Notes under the pieces: model-generated
Database searches by the model: none
Seen by the model: only the letters and a program-made list of their open reading frames with translations
Told to the model about the DNA's origin: nothing
In this document: piece after piece, positions 1 to 8,768 of the stretch
How positions within the stretch are numbered: the first letter of the stretch is position 1
Layout: every line of letters begins with the position of its first letter
Translations under genes and position numbers: made by a program
Assembly: GCA_964411985.1 (NCBI GenBank)
Contig: CAYPNF010000079.1
Coordinates: forward strand, 1-32,343
Direction of reading: 5' to 3'
From: CAYPNF01 sp964411985
GTDB taxonomy: Bacteria; Verrucomicrobiota; Verrucomicrobiia; Limisphaerales; J093
Length of the DNA stretch: 32,343 nt

Positions 1-35
1 CGGTTCGGAGGGAGGGGCAAGGTCACATCCCTTGT

Positions 36-59
36 CCCTACCCCTATCCAGGGGAAGGG
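36..59. terminator. Possible stem-loop downstream of jetD
   Basis: CCCTACCCCT (36-45) can pair with AGGGGAAGGG (50-59) with one A-A mismatch around an ATCC loop. It lies about 75 bases past the jetD stop in the direction of transcription. No T-tract follows on the minus strand, so an intrinsic terminator is not demonstrated. It could simply be a stable hairpin or chance in GC-rich DNA. Confidence 0.25.
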
Positions 60-132
60 GGCTTTGTGCTATCTGAGCTACCTGTGCATCCTGATTATCC
101 TGTCCAGCCTCCCCTCCCAGACCCTTCAGAAT

Positions 133-1233
133 CTACTCGTTGGACACGCAGTCTGCTTGGGTGGAAAGGAATTCCCAGCCGACCCGTTCTTGCGGGAGTC
201 GGAGGCCTTGAGTTAACAGCGGTTCCACCTCAGGCCGGAGTTCCTGCAGCCAAGCCAGATCCTGGCTTAACGGCGGTTCGACGTTTCCTTCCTCAACGGC
301 CGCGGGAGCGCTGACCGGCGAACTGAGCCCAAGTCGGAGCAACTGGCGGTAGCTCCACATGTGGGGCTGAATCCGGCAAAGTCCCCGGGCGGTGGCCCGT
401 TCGGAGGCTACTCTGGGGATACGCAATCCCTGGGGATCGAGATCGCCGAAGTAGTGGACTGGGCGGGGGCCTCCGAGTTCGCGAAAGAGGATCTCCAGAC
501 TGGTCACGCTTTCCATGAATCGGTTGCCACCGCCGTAGACGACCGCACTGAAGAGGGATCGGTCATGGTTCCAGCGGCAGTAGGAATGCCAGGTGGCGGC
601 GTTTTCCAATACGATGACTGGTTGGTTTGGGGAAGGGCCACGCTCCCAGCCCAGGGGTTCGACAGCTGGGTAACACCGCAGGCTTTTCAGGGTAAGCCGG
701 TCTGCCTCGAACAACGTGGAACCTCGGAGCAGATCCAACCGCTTCTCGTCACCGAAGATGTCCAAGGAACGTTCCTTGATGGGAACCTCCGGGCGATGGG
801 CGCCGCCGTGTTCGAAGAAGGCTTGCAGTTTCAGGAGGTCCTCCGCGGGAACGCCCACTCGGGCCGAAGCGAGGAAAGTCAATTCGGAAACCCACTCGAT
901 TCCGTTCAGCGCGCCGCGGTCGTCGGGCAACTCCGCCGGGTGCGGCAATTCCCAGGCATGAAACCAATCGCGTTCGCGCTCCAGGGGAAGGGTGATTCGC
1001 CGCAGTCCTTCGCCCTGCTTCGTGCGGGTAAGCTTCAGCCATCCTTGGGCTTCCAACGTGAGCGCCAGTCGCATCGCTTCCGCCCGGTCTTCCGCCGAGA
1101 GAATCCCGGCTTCTTCGAGGAGATCTTCCCAGTCCGCCGACCAGGCTCGCTGGCTGACGGGTTGACGTTGGCGGGCTCGCTGCAGACGCGCAAAAACGGC
1201 TTGGCCCAGGTCCGTCTGCAGGAGATCCTTCAT
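133..1233 (-). CDS. jetD: Wadjet nuclease subunit JetD (Toprim/DUF2220-type)
   Basis: Predicted nuclease subunit of a Wadjet anti-plasmid system; in characterised systems JetD cuts DNA that the SMC-like complex has extruded. The protein is 366 residues from ATG 1233. The N-terminal half looks helical (DUF3322-like region). The C-terminal half carries Toprim-like signatures: VIVLENAATW (206-215, with E210), YGGGN (233-237) and HYFGDLDPQG (260-269, with the acidic pair D264/D266). These fit the Toprim Glu plus DxD metal site, and the length is near that of the family. I chose ATG 1233 because it lies 13 bases past the jetC stop and the family-like sequence begins there; the frame stays open upstream to 1605, but that part overlaps jetC and reads as low-complexity shadow. 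It is the last gene of the operon. No clear Shine-Dalgarno sequence is seen, so translational coupling to jetC is inferred. Confidence 0.88.
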   Translation of the reverse strand: MKDLLQTDLGQAVFARLQRARQRQPVSQRAWSADWEDLLEEAGILSAEDRAEAMRLALTLEAQGWLKLTRTKQGEGLRRITLPLERERDWFHAWELPHPAELPDDRGALNGIEWVSELTFLASARVGVPAEDLLKLQAFFEHGGAHRPEVPIKERSLDIFGDEKRLDLLRGSTLFEADRLTLKSLRCYPAVEPLGWERGPSPNQPVIVLENAATWHSYCRWNHDRSLFSAVVYGGGNRFMESVTSLEILFRELGGPRPVHYFGDLDPQGLRIPRVASERATARGLCRIQPHMWSYRQLLRLGLSSPVSAPAAVEEGNVEPPLSQDLAWLQELRPEVEPLLTQGLRLPQERVGWEFLSTQADCVSNE

Positions 1234-1246
1234 CGCACGTGAAGCT

Positions 1247-4200
1247 CTAACCTTCCAGTTCGGCCAGGGTCTCACTGGCTCGCGCCGGGTGTGCCCAGTT
1301 CTCGATGACCAACCGCCCGTCAGGATCGCTGCGCTTCTCAATCGTGACAAACAGGACCGTATCGGCCGCGCGCAGGGCAGCGGTGGCATCCTTGTCCGGC
1401 ATGGCCAGTACGAGTTGCAGGCCCAGTGCCTTGGACGTTTGCATGCAGTTCTCCACTCCTTCACCAGAGAGTTTGGAAAAGGCTTCGTCCATCGCCACCA
1501 AGCCAATCGTGTCACGACGACTGATGCTTCCGGGTTCTGCACGGTGGAAGACCCGCAGGAAAGCGGCCAGCATGGCCAGGAAGAATGGTGACTGATTCTC
1601 ACCACCGCTCAGTTTTCCCGCGTGGCGGGTGAGAGGCACCCAGCCCGAATCTTCCGGCAAACCGGTATCCTTGCACTCCATGTCGAACTTGAAATACTCC
1701 CGGTAATCGAGGCGCTGCCGGATGGGATCGGCGGGATCCTTGGCTTCCACAGCCGCCATAAGGAGCTGCCGGGCCTGGTCCACTTCCGGATCTCGGATCG
1801 CGGCCATAAGCGGGTCGGATGGCTCGAGCCCCGTGCGGAGCAGTTTCCAAAGAAGATCGAAATCGCCGTCCTTGCGCTGCTGACGCGAGAGCCGATACCG
1901 ATTCCGGCCGATCGGATGGGGAATGGTGGCGTTGAGCTGGTTCATTTCCGCTACGACAGCATCCGTCCGCTTCTTCAACTCGCCGAGCACATGCTGTTTC
2001 AGACGATCCTCCCACTCTCGCCTGGTCTCATCGGACTTGCGCCGATACTCGCCGACTTTCTGGTCTTCGAGGATTCGGAGTTCGGCGTCGTACTCAGCGT
2101 TATCGTCGTGCTGCTCCAGGTGCTCGAAGCGCGCGAACTCACTGTGGGCGAGCCGCAACAGTTGGCGGTAGTGGAATTTCTGCTGACGTTCCGATTCGGC
2201 GCGTTTCTCGGCAGAGGCCCGCCGTTCCTGGGCTTGCTCGATGCGGCGATCCCAGGCCGGATCCAGGCTTTCGACCTGTCGGACGCACTCCGCGATGGTC
2301 TCCCGGGACAAGCCCGTCCCGTGGCGGATCATCGCTTCCTCCCTCCCGACCCGCGCTTCGTTCTCAGTCGACTGAGCTTTCGCGGCTTTCTCTTCCTGCT
2401 CGAGGATCGCTCGCGCTGTGGCTCCCCGGGACAGCAACGCCTCCTGCTGGATGCACTGCACCTCTTGTTCCTTCAGTTGCTGCAACTCACGGACCCGTTC
2501 TTCCAGGTCAGGACGCATCAAGATCCGCAATTCGGCCTGGATGCCCGCCAGCTCCGACTTGAACGTTCCGAGTCGCTCCAGCAGGGAGTCTGCGCCGGGC
2601 AAGTTCAGTGATCCCAACTGGAGTTCCTCTCCCGATTCCAGCCAGCGCGTGAACCGTTCAGAAACATCCCGCACCTGGCTGAGCTCCACCGATTTGGTGG
2701 CCAGGAGCACATTCTTCCGTTTCCGCATCGCTTCCAGGCCTCTGACGCCAATGACCGGTTCCAGTTCGGTCGTTTTGCCCAACTTCACCGTCACCGGGCG
2801 GTTCCACAACGTGGCGTCATCGGTGATGGCGCGCGACTTGCCGGCAAACTGATCGGTCGATTCCACCCCAATTAAGTTACCCAAGAGGTGATTCAGGAAT
2901 TCCCGGGCCGTGCCATTCACCGTGGTGATCTTCTCCGCGAGGGAGTTGGGCAGCACCCGAGCCTCGAGTTTGGCGGCCTCGTCCGGATCGATCAGCGGTT
3001 CGCGCCGGGTCTCACGGTCAAACTGTTGAACCATCTTCTGCGCCAACCGATGCCTTTCGGGGTCCAGGATGATCGCAAACCGGTTGTTTCGGAGGAAGAG
3101 CTCCAGGGCCGGGCGCCACCTTTCCTCCTCGGCCTTGACTTCGACCAAGCGGCAGAGTTGCTCAGGACCGAAGCTACCAGGCACAGCGGGCAGCTTCTGC
3201 TGAAGGTGCTCCAGGAGCGGGAATTGTCCGGGCGTCTGCCCCCGGTCCAGGCGGTCGACATCCCGTCTGAGCGCGTTGACCTCGGCGGTGAGCGCGCGCA
3301 CCTGGCCTCCGAACTCCGCTTGGATTCCTGCGGCTGCGACGCGTAGCTGGTTGAAATGAGCCGCGAGAGCGGGCAGGGCAGCCAGGCCAGTCTGGGCTTC
3401 GCTTGAATGCAAAGCGGTCAGCAGGTCCGGCCTCGGCTCGAGCTTGTCGCGAAGCCGGTCGGTTGGGAGTTGCCGGCCTATCTGGAGCCACCGGTGCCAG
3501 GCCTCGCCGTGATCGTGAAGTTGGTTCAGGGTGTCGAGGCGCTGTTGGGTGAGGTTTCTGATCTCCTGGTTCAGGGTGGTTTCCCGGGCACGCAAGGTCG
3601 CCAAACGCATGGCATCAGGGTCGCCTCCCGTGCTCTGCAGGGCCTGGCGCACTGCCGCCAGCCTGACTCGCACCTCCATCAACTGGCGCTGTTCATCCTC
3701 TGCCTGGGAACGCAGGGAGACCAGCAGGGCCTCCGCTCGCTCGCGTTGGTCCGACGCCCGGTTGAGCGCCATTTGCTTCTCCACAATCCGCATCAGGCGA
3801 GCTTCGCGATCCGAGTCCATCTGCAATCGATGGTGTTCCGCGATGACTTTCAAGTCGGCGAGTTGCTTCTCGTACTTCTCGAGTTTCCGGGAGTAGTCGC
3901 GGTGCACTTCCAGGCTGCGACGCACCTCGTCCACTTCCAGCGGCGCCTCCGCCAGCAGACGCTCCCGAATGAATCGGTCGAAACTGGCGATCCGCTGAAA
4001 GGCGAGCGCCTCCGGCAGGGTGCGCACGAGCAGTTTCAGGTTCAGGTTGAGATTGCCCGGGGTCGCCAGGTTCTCGAGGTAGGATTCCTCTCGATCCCAG
4101 TAATCTGCTCCCTCCCGCTTGAGCCAGGCGCGGAACTGCGCCTCACCGACGAACTCCCCCGCTTCGTTGCAGGCGGCCGAAAGGTCGAGTCGGTCCGGAT

Positions 4201-4606
4201 AACAGAAGAAGAGGATCGAGGGGCGACTCGTGGGACTTTCGAACTCAATGCGCTGTCCCCAGGTCTGCCGGCGCTTGCCATCGGGCCAGGTGAATTCCAG
4301 CCCTGCGAAGGTAACTGCCTGGTCACGGGAGAATTGTTCCGCCGCCTCGGTGCTGGTGTTGGTGTCGCAGAGGCAGTACCCGCGCAAATCCCGCTTGCTG
4401 GCATCGCCCGTGGCGGCGCGGTTGAACCTGGCTTTGCTCCCCAACAGAACCCGCTGGATCAGGTCCAGCAAAGCGGACTTGCCAGTGCCGTATTCGCCGG
4501 TGATGAGCAGGTTGCCCTGGACGTCGATGACCTGGTTGAAGCCATACCAGTTCACCGCGATGAGGCGTGTCAGTTGAATCGGACGTTTGAGAGGGTGGGT
4601 GGGCAC
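1247..4606 (-). CDS. jetC: Wadjet SMC/MukB-like ATPase JetC
   Basis: SMC-family motor of the Wadjet complex; family members load on DNA, extrude loops using ATP and activate JetD on small circles. The protein is 1119 residues from GTG 4606. Walker A is GEYGTGKS (37-44) after an N-terminal beta region. Long helical, charged stretches at about 230-370 and 650-900 suit coiled-coil arms around a central hinge-like part. The ABC signature is KLSGGENQ (998-1005), and Walker B plus D-loop is IGLVAMDEAF (1034-1043, D1040/E1041) followed by SKLSGEG. The GTG is preferred over an ATG at 4693 because it sits one base after the jetB stop, has GAGG nine bases upstream, and the alternative would add 29 proline- and arginine-rich residues inside jetB. 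All ATPase motifs are intact, so the protein should be active. Confidence 0.92.
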   Translation of the reverse strand: MPTHPLKRPIQLTRLIAVNWYGFNQVIDVQGNLLITGEYGTGKSALLDLIQRVLLGSKARFNRAATGDASKRDLRGYCLCDTNTSTEAAEQFSRDQAVTFAGLEFTWPDGKRRQTWGQRIEFESPTSRPSILFFCYPDRLDLSAACNEAGEFVGEAQFRAWLKREGADYWDREESYLENLATPGNLNLNLKLLVRTLPEALAFQRIASFDRFIRERLLAEAPLEVDEVRRSLEVHRDYSRKLEKYEKQLADLKVIAEHHRLQMDSDREARLMRIVEKQMALNRASDQRERAEALLVSLRSQAEDEQRQLMEVRVRLAAVRQALQSTGGDPDAMRLATLRARETTLNQEIRNLTQQRLDTLNQLHDHGEAWHRWLQIGRQLPTDRLRDKLEPRPDLLTALHSSEAQTGLAALPALAAHFNQLRVAAAGIQAEFGGQVRALTAEVNALRRDVDRLDRGQTPGQFPLLEHLQQKLPAVPGSFGPEQLCRLVEVKAEEERWRPALELFLRNNRFAIILDPERHRLAQKMVQQFDRETRREPLIDPDEAAKLEARVLPNSLAEKITTVNGTAREFLNHLLGNLIGVESTDQFAGKSRAITDDATLWNRPVTVKLGKTTELEPVIGVRGLEAMRKRKNVLLATKSVELSQVRDVSERFTRWLESGEELQLGSLNLPGADSLLERLGTFKSELAGIQAELRILMRPDLEERVRELQQLKEQEVQCIQQEALLSRGATARAILEQEEKAAKAQSTENEARVGREEAMIRHGTGLSRETIAECVRQVESLDPAWDRRIEQAQERRASAEKRAESERQQKFHYRQLLRLAHSEFARFEHLEQHDDNAEYDAELRILEDQKVGEYRRKSDETRREWEDRLKQHVLGELKKRTDAVVAEMNQLNATIPHPIGRNRYRLSRQQRKDGDFDLLWKLLRTGLEPSDPLMAAIRDPEVDQARQLLMAAVEAKDPADPIRQRLDYREYFKFDMECKDTGLPEDSGWVPLTRHAGKLSGGENQSPFFLAMLAAFLRVFHRAEPGSISRRDTIGLVAMDEAFSKLSGEGVENCMQTSKALGLQLVLAMPDKDATAALRAADTVLFVTIEKRSDPDGRLVIENWAHPARASETLAELEG

Positions 4607-4607
4607 G

Positions 4608-5243
4608 TTAGGAATCCTCGTTCTGTCCGGAGGTTTCAGGAGAGGCAGTCTGGAAGCGCTCGGCCTGGGTGGCCCAGGCCTCGAGCGAGGCAAAAGGCAT
4701 CACGTAGAGAATGGTCGGTAGGACCTGCACTTCCGAGCGGCTGCGCATCAGGTCGTCCACGGCGTACCGGACGAGGTTGCGCCTTTGCAGCGTGCGCAAC
4801 ACGCGGTCATAGAGCCCCGGTTGGGGTTCTTTGAGGAGGTTGGGCCAATAGGACTTCAACTTCGCGTAGAAGTCATCCAGGGAGAGAATCACCGCACCGG
4901 CTTTGCCTGCCTGACGGTGCTCGTCATACACCTTCCACAGGGCCAGCACGAAGAGAGACTCGGTTTGGTCGAATCGTCGGAGTAAAGTGCAGGTGTCAAG
5001 GGGACGCGCCTGAAGGAGCAACCGGTCATCGTCGTTCACCAACTCCATTTCCAGGAGACGCAGCGTGGCGGCCAGGGAATCATACAAGACGCCACTTGCG
5101 CGCTGGTAGAGATCGCGGGCCTTGGACTCGAACCCGAGGATGGAACCGCGGTCCAGGAGTTCGGCCAGGGCCTCTTTGAACGTCCTGAGGTCGGGCTCAG
5201 AAAGACCCTGGGCGGGAGTGGGTAGCTGGATTGGGTGTTCCAT
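4608..5243 (-). CDS. jetB: Wadjet KITE-like subunit JetB
   Basis: Small accessory subunit, 211 residues, in the position of JetB, the KITE (MukE-like) partner that bridges kleisin and SMC heads. Sequence motifs are weak. It looks mostly helical, with a predicted tandem winged-helix character: a helix-rich N-terminus (15-75), a core around SLFVLALWKVYDEH (95-108), and a basic C-terminal wing ending in an ILYVMPF beta segment (178-184). Identification rests mainly on its place between jetA and jetC and on size. The start codon overlaps the jetA stop by one base (TGATG), a typical sign of translational coupling. Its own 3' end contains the ribosome binding site used for jetC. Whether it belongs to the DUF4194 or DUF6063 subgroup cannot be settled by eye. 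Confidence 0.75.
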   Translation of the reverse strand: MEHPIQLPTPAQGLSEPDLRTFKEALAELLDRGSILGFESKARDLYQRASGVLYDSLAATLRLLEMELVNDDDRLLLQARPLDTCTLLRRFDQTESLFVLALWKVYDEHRQAGKAGAVILSLDDFYAKLKSYWPNLLKEPQPGLYDRVLRTLQRRNLVRYAVDDLMRSRSEVQVLPTILYVMPFASLEAWATQAERFQTASPETSGQNEDS

Positions 5244-6727
5244 CAGTGGATCCGGTGGATGATGAACCGCTCAAAATGAAAGCCGCAATGGGTATCCACC
5301 AACGTCTTTTCGGGGTGCCACGGGCATTGGCGGGCGTTGGGCAGGACTCGCCATTGCAGCCCGGCGTACCGGGAGTGGACTACCACGGAAAGGAGGTCAA
5401 ACAAGTCATCTTCGTTGTGGATCTTCAGCTCGTGGCTGGAGCGGCGCAGGCCTGGCTCGGGCAGCTGTCTTCGGACGAAACGTGCCGCGCGGATGGGGCT
5501 CAGGGATTCATTGTAGCGTTTCCGCAGCTGCTCGATGGCCTCGCCGTCGTCGGCTTGGAGCGCCCGCAGCCGTCCTGGCATGCGCACTTCCGAACGCCTT
5601 TGAACCGGAAACCGGAGCGATTCGTTTCCATGGTAGGCTTCCACCTCCGGCACGCGCGGCAGCGGCAGACCCAGGTCGGGGAGGCGTCCGAGACTGGCCC
5701 CTGCGCCAGAGCCGTCGATCAGCTCAAAGACGCGCTTCATCAGGTCGACGTTTTGTCCGCTGCGATCATTGAGGTAACTGAACCGTTCGATCGAGACTTT
5801 ATGGAAATGAGAGACTCGTCCGTCGATCTGCCGGGCCATGGCACCGATGCTTCCGAGGGTTAGGTCGAGATGGTCCAGGAGCGTGTTCACCTTCTCCCGG
5901 GCCTCGGCTTCCTCCACCTTGTGTCGCTGTGCCAAGCCCTGGGCCAGGTGTTGCTTTACCGAGTAATCCCAGCGCAGGCTTTCTACCACTTTCTGGGCTT
6001 CACCCAGCCGGTGAAGGAGCCCTTTGGCAAAAAGCTCATCGTAGCAGACCTGGTGTCCTCCGGCCCCAAAGTCGTCGAAGAAGATCCGCAGATTCTCGCT
6101 GCCGGAAGCGGCTTTGCCTTGCTTTTCGATGAACCCGCGCAGGATCAAGTAAACATGGCTCAGCTGATGCGTGGCCGTCTCCGCGCGGCGAACGAGGTCG
6201 CCCAGCCTTGCGTACATCTCGTCCGCTGGCCGGCGCGCGGGATCGAAATGGTCGGGAACCAGAAACTCATCGCATACGGCTCGGAGGGTGTCGGCAAACG
6301 AATGGACCTCCGCGCGACCCACGGAGGACATTTTCCGGAAGGCGTCGAGCAGCCAGCGAATGGTCGGTTCCACCAGGATACGACGGTCGTCGATGCCTAG
6401 ATCGCGTTCGCTGAGCCAGCCTGCGGCCAGCAGTCGGTTGAAGACATAGTTCACATAAGCTCGCACGTCGGTGAGGGCCGATTCGCTCTCCTGGGACCAG
6501 TCGATCTCGCGATGCGTGGACAGGCTTTCGGAAATGAGTTGGAGCGTCTCCTGTCGGTCGAGCTCGCCTGCACTGGCCGCGCTCTCGCGCTCCAATCGGT
6601 CGATGCAGTCGATAAAAACCGAAGCGGTCGCCTGGCGGGCCAAGGGGCTGAAAAACGTCGTCGAAAGCACCTCCAGCAGGGCTGAAGAGAGCCGCCGTTC
6701 ACTGGTTTCTGACGCTCGATCTGGCAT
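5243..6727 (-). CDS. jetA: Wadjet kleisin-like subunit JetA
   Basis: First gene of the Wadjet operon, 494 residues, in the kleisin (MukF-like) position. The N-terminal part (10-135) looks like a winged-helix region and includes FFSPL (25-29) followed by an FIDCI segment. As I recall, the JetA/DUF5716 subgroup starts with a similar FFxxL...DC pattern, which points away from the type II (DUF2397-type) JetA; typing needs an HMM. A helical middle region (about 180-310) and a basic C-terminal wing (about 420-494) follow. No enzymatic motif is seen, as expected for a structural subunit. The ATG at 6727 has no evident Shine-Dalgarno sequence. A 430-base gap separates it from the divergent gene at 7158, so the operon promoter should lie there. 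Confidence 0.78.
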   Translation of the reverse strand: MPDRASETSERRLSSALLEVLSTTFFSPLARQATASVFIDCIDRLERESAASAGELDRQETLQLISESLSTHREIDWSQESESALTDVRAYVNYVFNRLLAAGWLSERDLGIDDRRILVEPTIRWLLDAFRKMSSVGRAEVHSFADTLRAVCDEFLVPDHFDPARRPADEMYARLGDLVRRAETATHQLSHVYLILRGFIEKQGKAASGSENLRIFFDDFGAGGHQVCYDELFAKGLLHRLGEAQKVVESLRWDYSVKQHLAQGLAQRHKVEEAEAREKVNTLLDHLDLTLGSIGAMARQIDGRVSHFHKVSIERFSYLNDRSGQNVDLMKRVFELIDGSGAGASLGRLPDLGLPLPRVPEVEAYHGNESLRFPVQRRSEVRMPGRLRALQADDGEAIEQLRKRYNESLSPIRAARFVRRQLPEPGLRRSSHELKIHNEDDLFDLLSVVVHSRYAGLQWRVLPNARQCPWHPEKTLVDTHCGFHFERFIIHRIH

Positions 6728-7157
6728 TTCGCGAGGTTTGTTGAACCCGGCCCGCGCTTCGCAACAGCTGGTTCTTTCCGATGCTCTGTTCCATACCAGT
6801 GCCCAAGCTGGGTTTCGAGGAAAATGTGCAGGCTCGGGAAGCCCTCCCCGTCGGCCACAGGAAGGGGAGCCGAAAAGGTTTTCGAGATTGTGTCGCCCTC
6901 GGACGCAACCTGGGGATGCGTGATGCTTAGGCGAATTGTTACCGGAAGTTCAGCCCGGAGTTGGTGAGGAGAGCATGGGGATAAGTCTGCGCTGCCTAAC
7001 CGCTATCACCTCGGGTTGGCGCACCAAAAGACTGAACCTGCGGCTTGACCGATGAAGAATGAGGGCGAAGAGCTAGCCGACTCCAAGTCGCGCAGCGCTT
7101 GCCTGTGCGTTCAGACGCACAGGCCCCTTCTGGTGGATAATAATGTAACCTCGTGCG
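6728..7157. other. Divergent intergenic region between jetA and the PQQ-like gene
   Basis: This 430-base stretch has no convincing gene; the frames that stay open are GC-driven and resemble nothing I recognise. It must hold the promoters of both divergent transcription units. The only clear structure is the perfect hairpin at 7101-7124, annotated separately. I could not identify a good sigma-70 promoter for jetA. Confidence 0.5.
7101..7124 (+). promoter_or_regulatory. Perfect 10-bp hairpin upstream of the PQQ-like gene
   Basis: GCCTGTGCGT (7101-7110) and ACGCACAGGC (7115-7124) are perfect inverted repeats around TCAG, 33 bases before ATG 7158. A GATAAT sequence at 7136-7141 resembles a -10 box between the hairpin and the start. 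The hairpin could be an operator, a leader structure or a terminator for transcripts from the left. No T-run follows, so a terminator is less likely. Confidence 0.35.
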
Positions 7158-8708
7158 ATGGCCCTGCATGCACTTCCTCAAACGCCAGCCGGCGTCGTCG
7201 GGCTCCTCCGGGCGACTGCTACCCTTTTTGGGGCATTCCTGCTCGCCGCCGCTTCAGCCTATGGCGCCGATTGGCCAAATTATCGCGGGCCGAACCACGA
7301 CAGCACGTCGTCCGAACGTATTCTCAAGACATGGCCGGCGCTGGGCCCCCGCCAACTTTGGAAGAAGCCCTTGCCGGATGGCTTCGGTTCGTTCGCCGTG
7401 AGCGGAAGCCAGGTTTACACCGGGGTCAAGCGCAAGATTGACGGGACCGACATGGAGGTGTTTCTTGCGCTCGATGCGGACACCGGCGCGGAACTCTGGT
7501 CCAGACCGGTCGGCCCGTCTCCCCCGGGGCGTGGGTCCGGGAACGGCGACGGACCGCGCTCGACGCCGGCGGTGGACGGTGAGTTTGTGTACGTGCTCAA
7601 CGCCTACGTTTCGATGTTCTGCTTGCGGGCCAGCGACGGCAGCGTGGTCTGGGAGCGGGACCTACTCGAGGAATTTGGCGGAAACCTGCCGGATTATGAG
7701 GCGGCCGCTTCGCCGCTGGTGGTGGGCAACCTGGTGCTGGTGAATGGTCCCGCGGGCGGCCCGGGACAGAAGTTCTTCGGCTTAGCGAAGAGCGATGGCC
7801 AAACGGTCTGGGAACGCCCGAGTCTCAAACTCACCCACTCGACCCCCGTCCTCACCACGCTCCACGGGGTGCGACAAGCCGTCTTCTTCACCGCCGGTGG
7901 TGCGGTGGCGATGATCCCGGAATCCGGTGAGGAGTTGTGGCGCTACATCTACAGTGTCGGCGTGCCGACGGCCATCGGGCCGGTGATCGCGGAGGACACC
8001 CTCTACCACTCAGCCGGGTACAGTACAGGCGCGCGCACCGCCCTTATCACCAAGTCGGGGACGGTCTTCCGCGCCACGGAACTCTGGCGCAAGCGCGATG
8101 AACTCATCAATTACTGGAGCACCCCGGTGTACCACCAAGGGCATTTGTACGGGCTCTACGGACACGACTACGGCGTGTCGGCTCCTTTGAAATGCGTCGA
8201 GCTGGCCACGGGTACCGAGAAGTGGTCGCAACCAAACTTCGGTCCCGGCCAAGTGCTGCTGGTGGACGGGACGATCCTGCTCCTGACGGCGGACGGCAAA
8301 CTGATCCTGGTGGTTCCCACACCGGAGCGCTACCAGGAACTGGCGCGTTTCAAGGCGCTCAGCGGCACATGCTGGAACGCGCCGGCCATCAGCCAGGGTC
8401 GGATCTACGCCCGCAGCATCAAGGAAGGGGTTTGCCTCGATGTCGGGGTGCCTCCTCCTCCGCCCTTGCGCCTCCTGGCTCCGGCACCCCAACCCGACGG
8501 CGGCCTGCAGTTTCGCCTCGAAAACCGCGATGGTTCGGCGCTCATGCCGGACCGATTGGATCGACTGGAAGTCCTGGGCTCGACCTCGCTGGCCGACTGG
8601 ACGGCGGTTTCGAATGCGGTTGTTTCCCCCGACGCTACGGTTCGCGTGCCGCCTGCGGATGGCGCGGAGCCGTCGCGGGCGTTCTACCGGATCCGAGAGA
8701 CGCAGTGA
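7158..8708 (+). CDS. Secreted PQQ-like beta-propeller repeat protein
   Basis: Predicted exported protein of 516 residues with an N-terminal signal peptide (hydrophobic stretch 13-34, likely cleavage near AYGA/DWP at 37). The mature N-terminus DWPNYRGP matches the WPxxRGP opening common in Planctomycetes-Verrucomicrobia PQQ-like propellers. Five tryptophan-docking blades are visible: DTGAELW (W114), DGSVVWE (W165), DGQTVWE (W218), SGEELW (W261) and TGTEKW (W356). A proline-rich linker (431-437) leads to a C-terminal beta module (about 438-516) ending FYRIRETQ, similar in style to the end of the protein at 14017-19817. No catalytic PQQ-dehydrogenase residues are evident, so it is more likely a structural or binding propeller than an enzyme. 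The glycosyltransferase gene follows 60 bases later on the same strand, possibly co-transcribed. Confidence 0.82.
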   Translation: MALHALPQTPAGVVGLLRATATLFGAFLLAAASAYGADWPNYRGPNHDSTSSERILKTWPALGPRQLWKKPLPDGFGSFAVSGSQVYTGVKRKIDGTDMEVFLALDADTGAELWSRPVGPSPPGRGSGNGDGPRSTPAVDGEFVYVLNAYVSMFCLRASDGSVVWERDLLEEFGGNLPDYEAAASPLVVGNLVLVNGPAGGPGQKFFGLAKSDGQTVWERPSLKLTHSTPVLTTLHGVRQAVFFTAGGAVAMIPESGEELWRYIYSVGVPTAIGPVIAEDTLYHSAGYSTGARTALITKSGTVFRATELWRKRDELINYWSTPVYHQGHLYGLYGHDYGVSAPLKCVELATGTEKWSQPNFGPGQVLLVDGTILLLTADGKLILVVPTPERYQELARFKALSGTCWNAPAISQGRIYARSIKEGVCLDVGVPPPPPLRLLAPAPQPDGGLQFRLENRDGSALMPDRLDRLEVLGSTSLADWTAVSNAVVSPDATVRVPPADGAEPSRAFYRIRETQ

Positions 8709-8768
8709 GGTTTCCGACGCCCCAAACGCCCCGGGCAGAAGCCAGGCTCCGGAGTTTTCGCTCGATTT

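Noticed and set aside
1234..1605. N-terminal extension of jetD inside jetC, giving a 490-residue frame
   Set aside because: The added residues are Trp-, Arg- and Pro-rich shadow of jetC on the same strand, and JetD-like sequence begins only at ATG 1233.
361..2611. Plus-strand frames of 293 and 329 residues opposite jetD and jetC
   Set aside because: No recognisable domains, and they lie antisense to well-supported genes.
3407..4834. 475-residue plus-strand frame opposite jetC
   Set aside because: It is a GC-driven antisense shadow; the opposite strand carries clear SMC-type motifs throughout.
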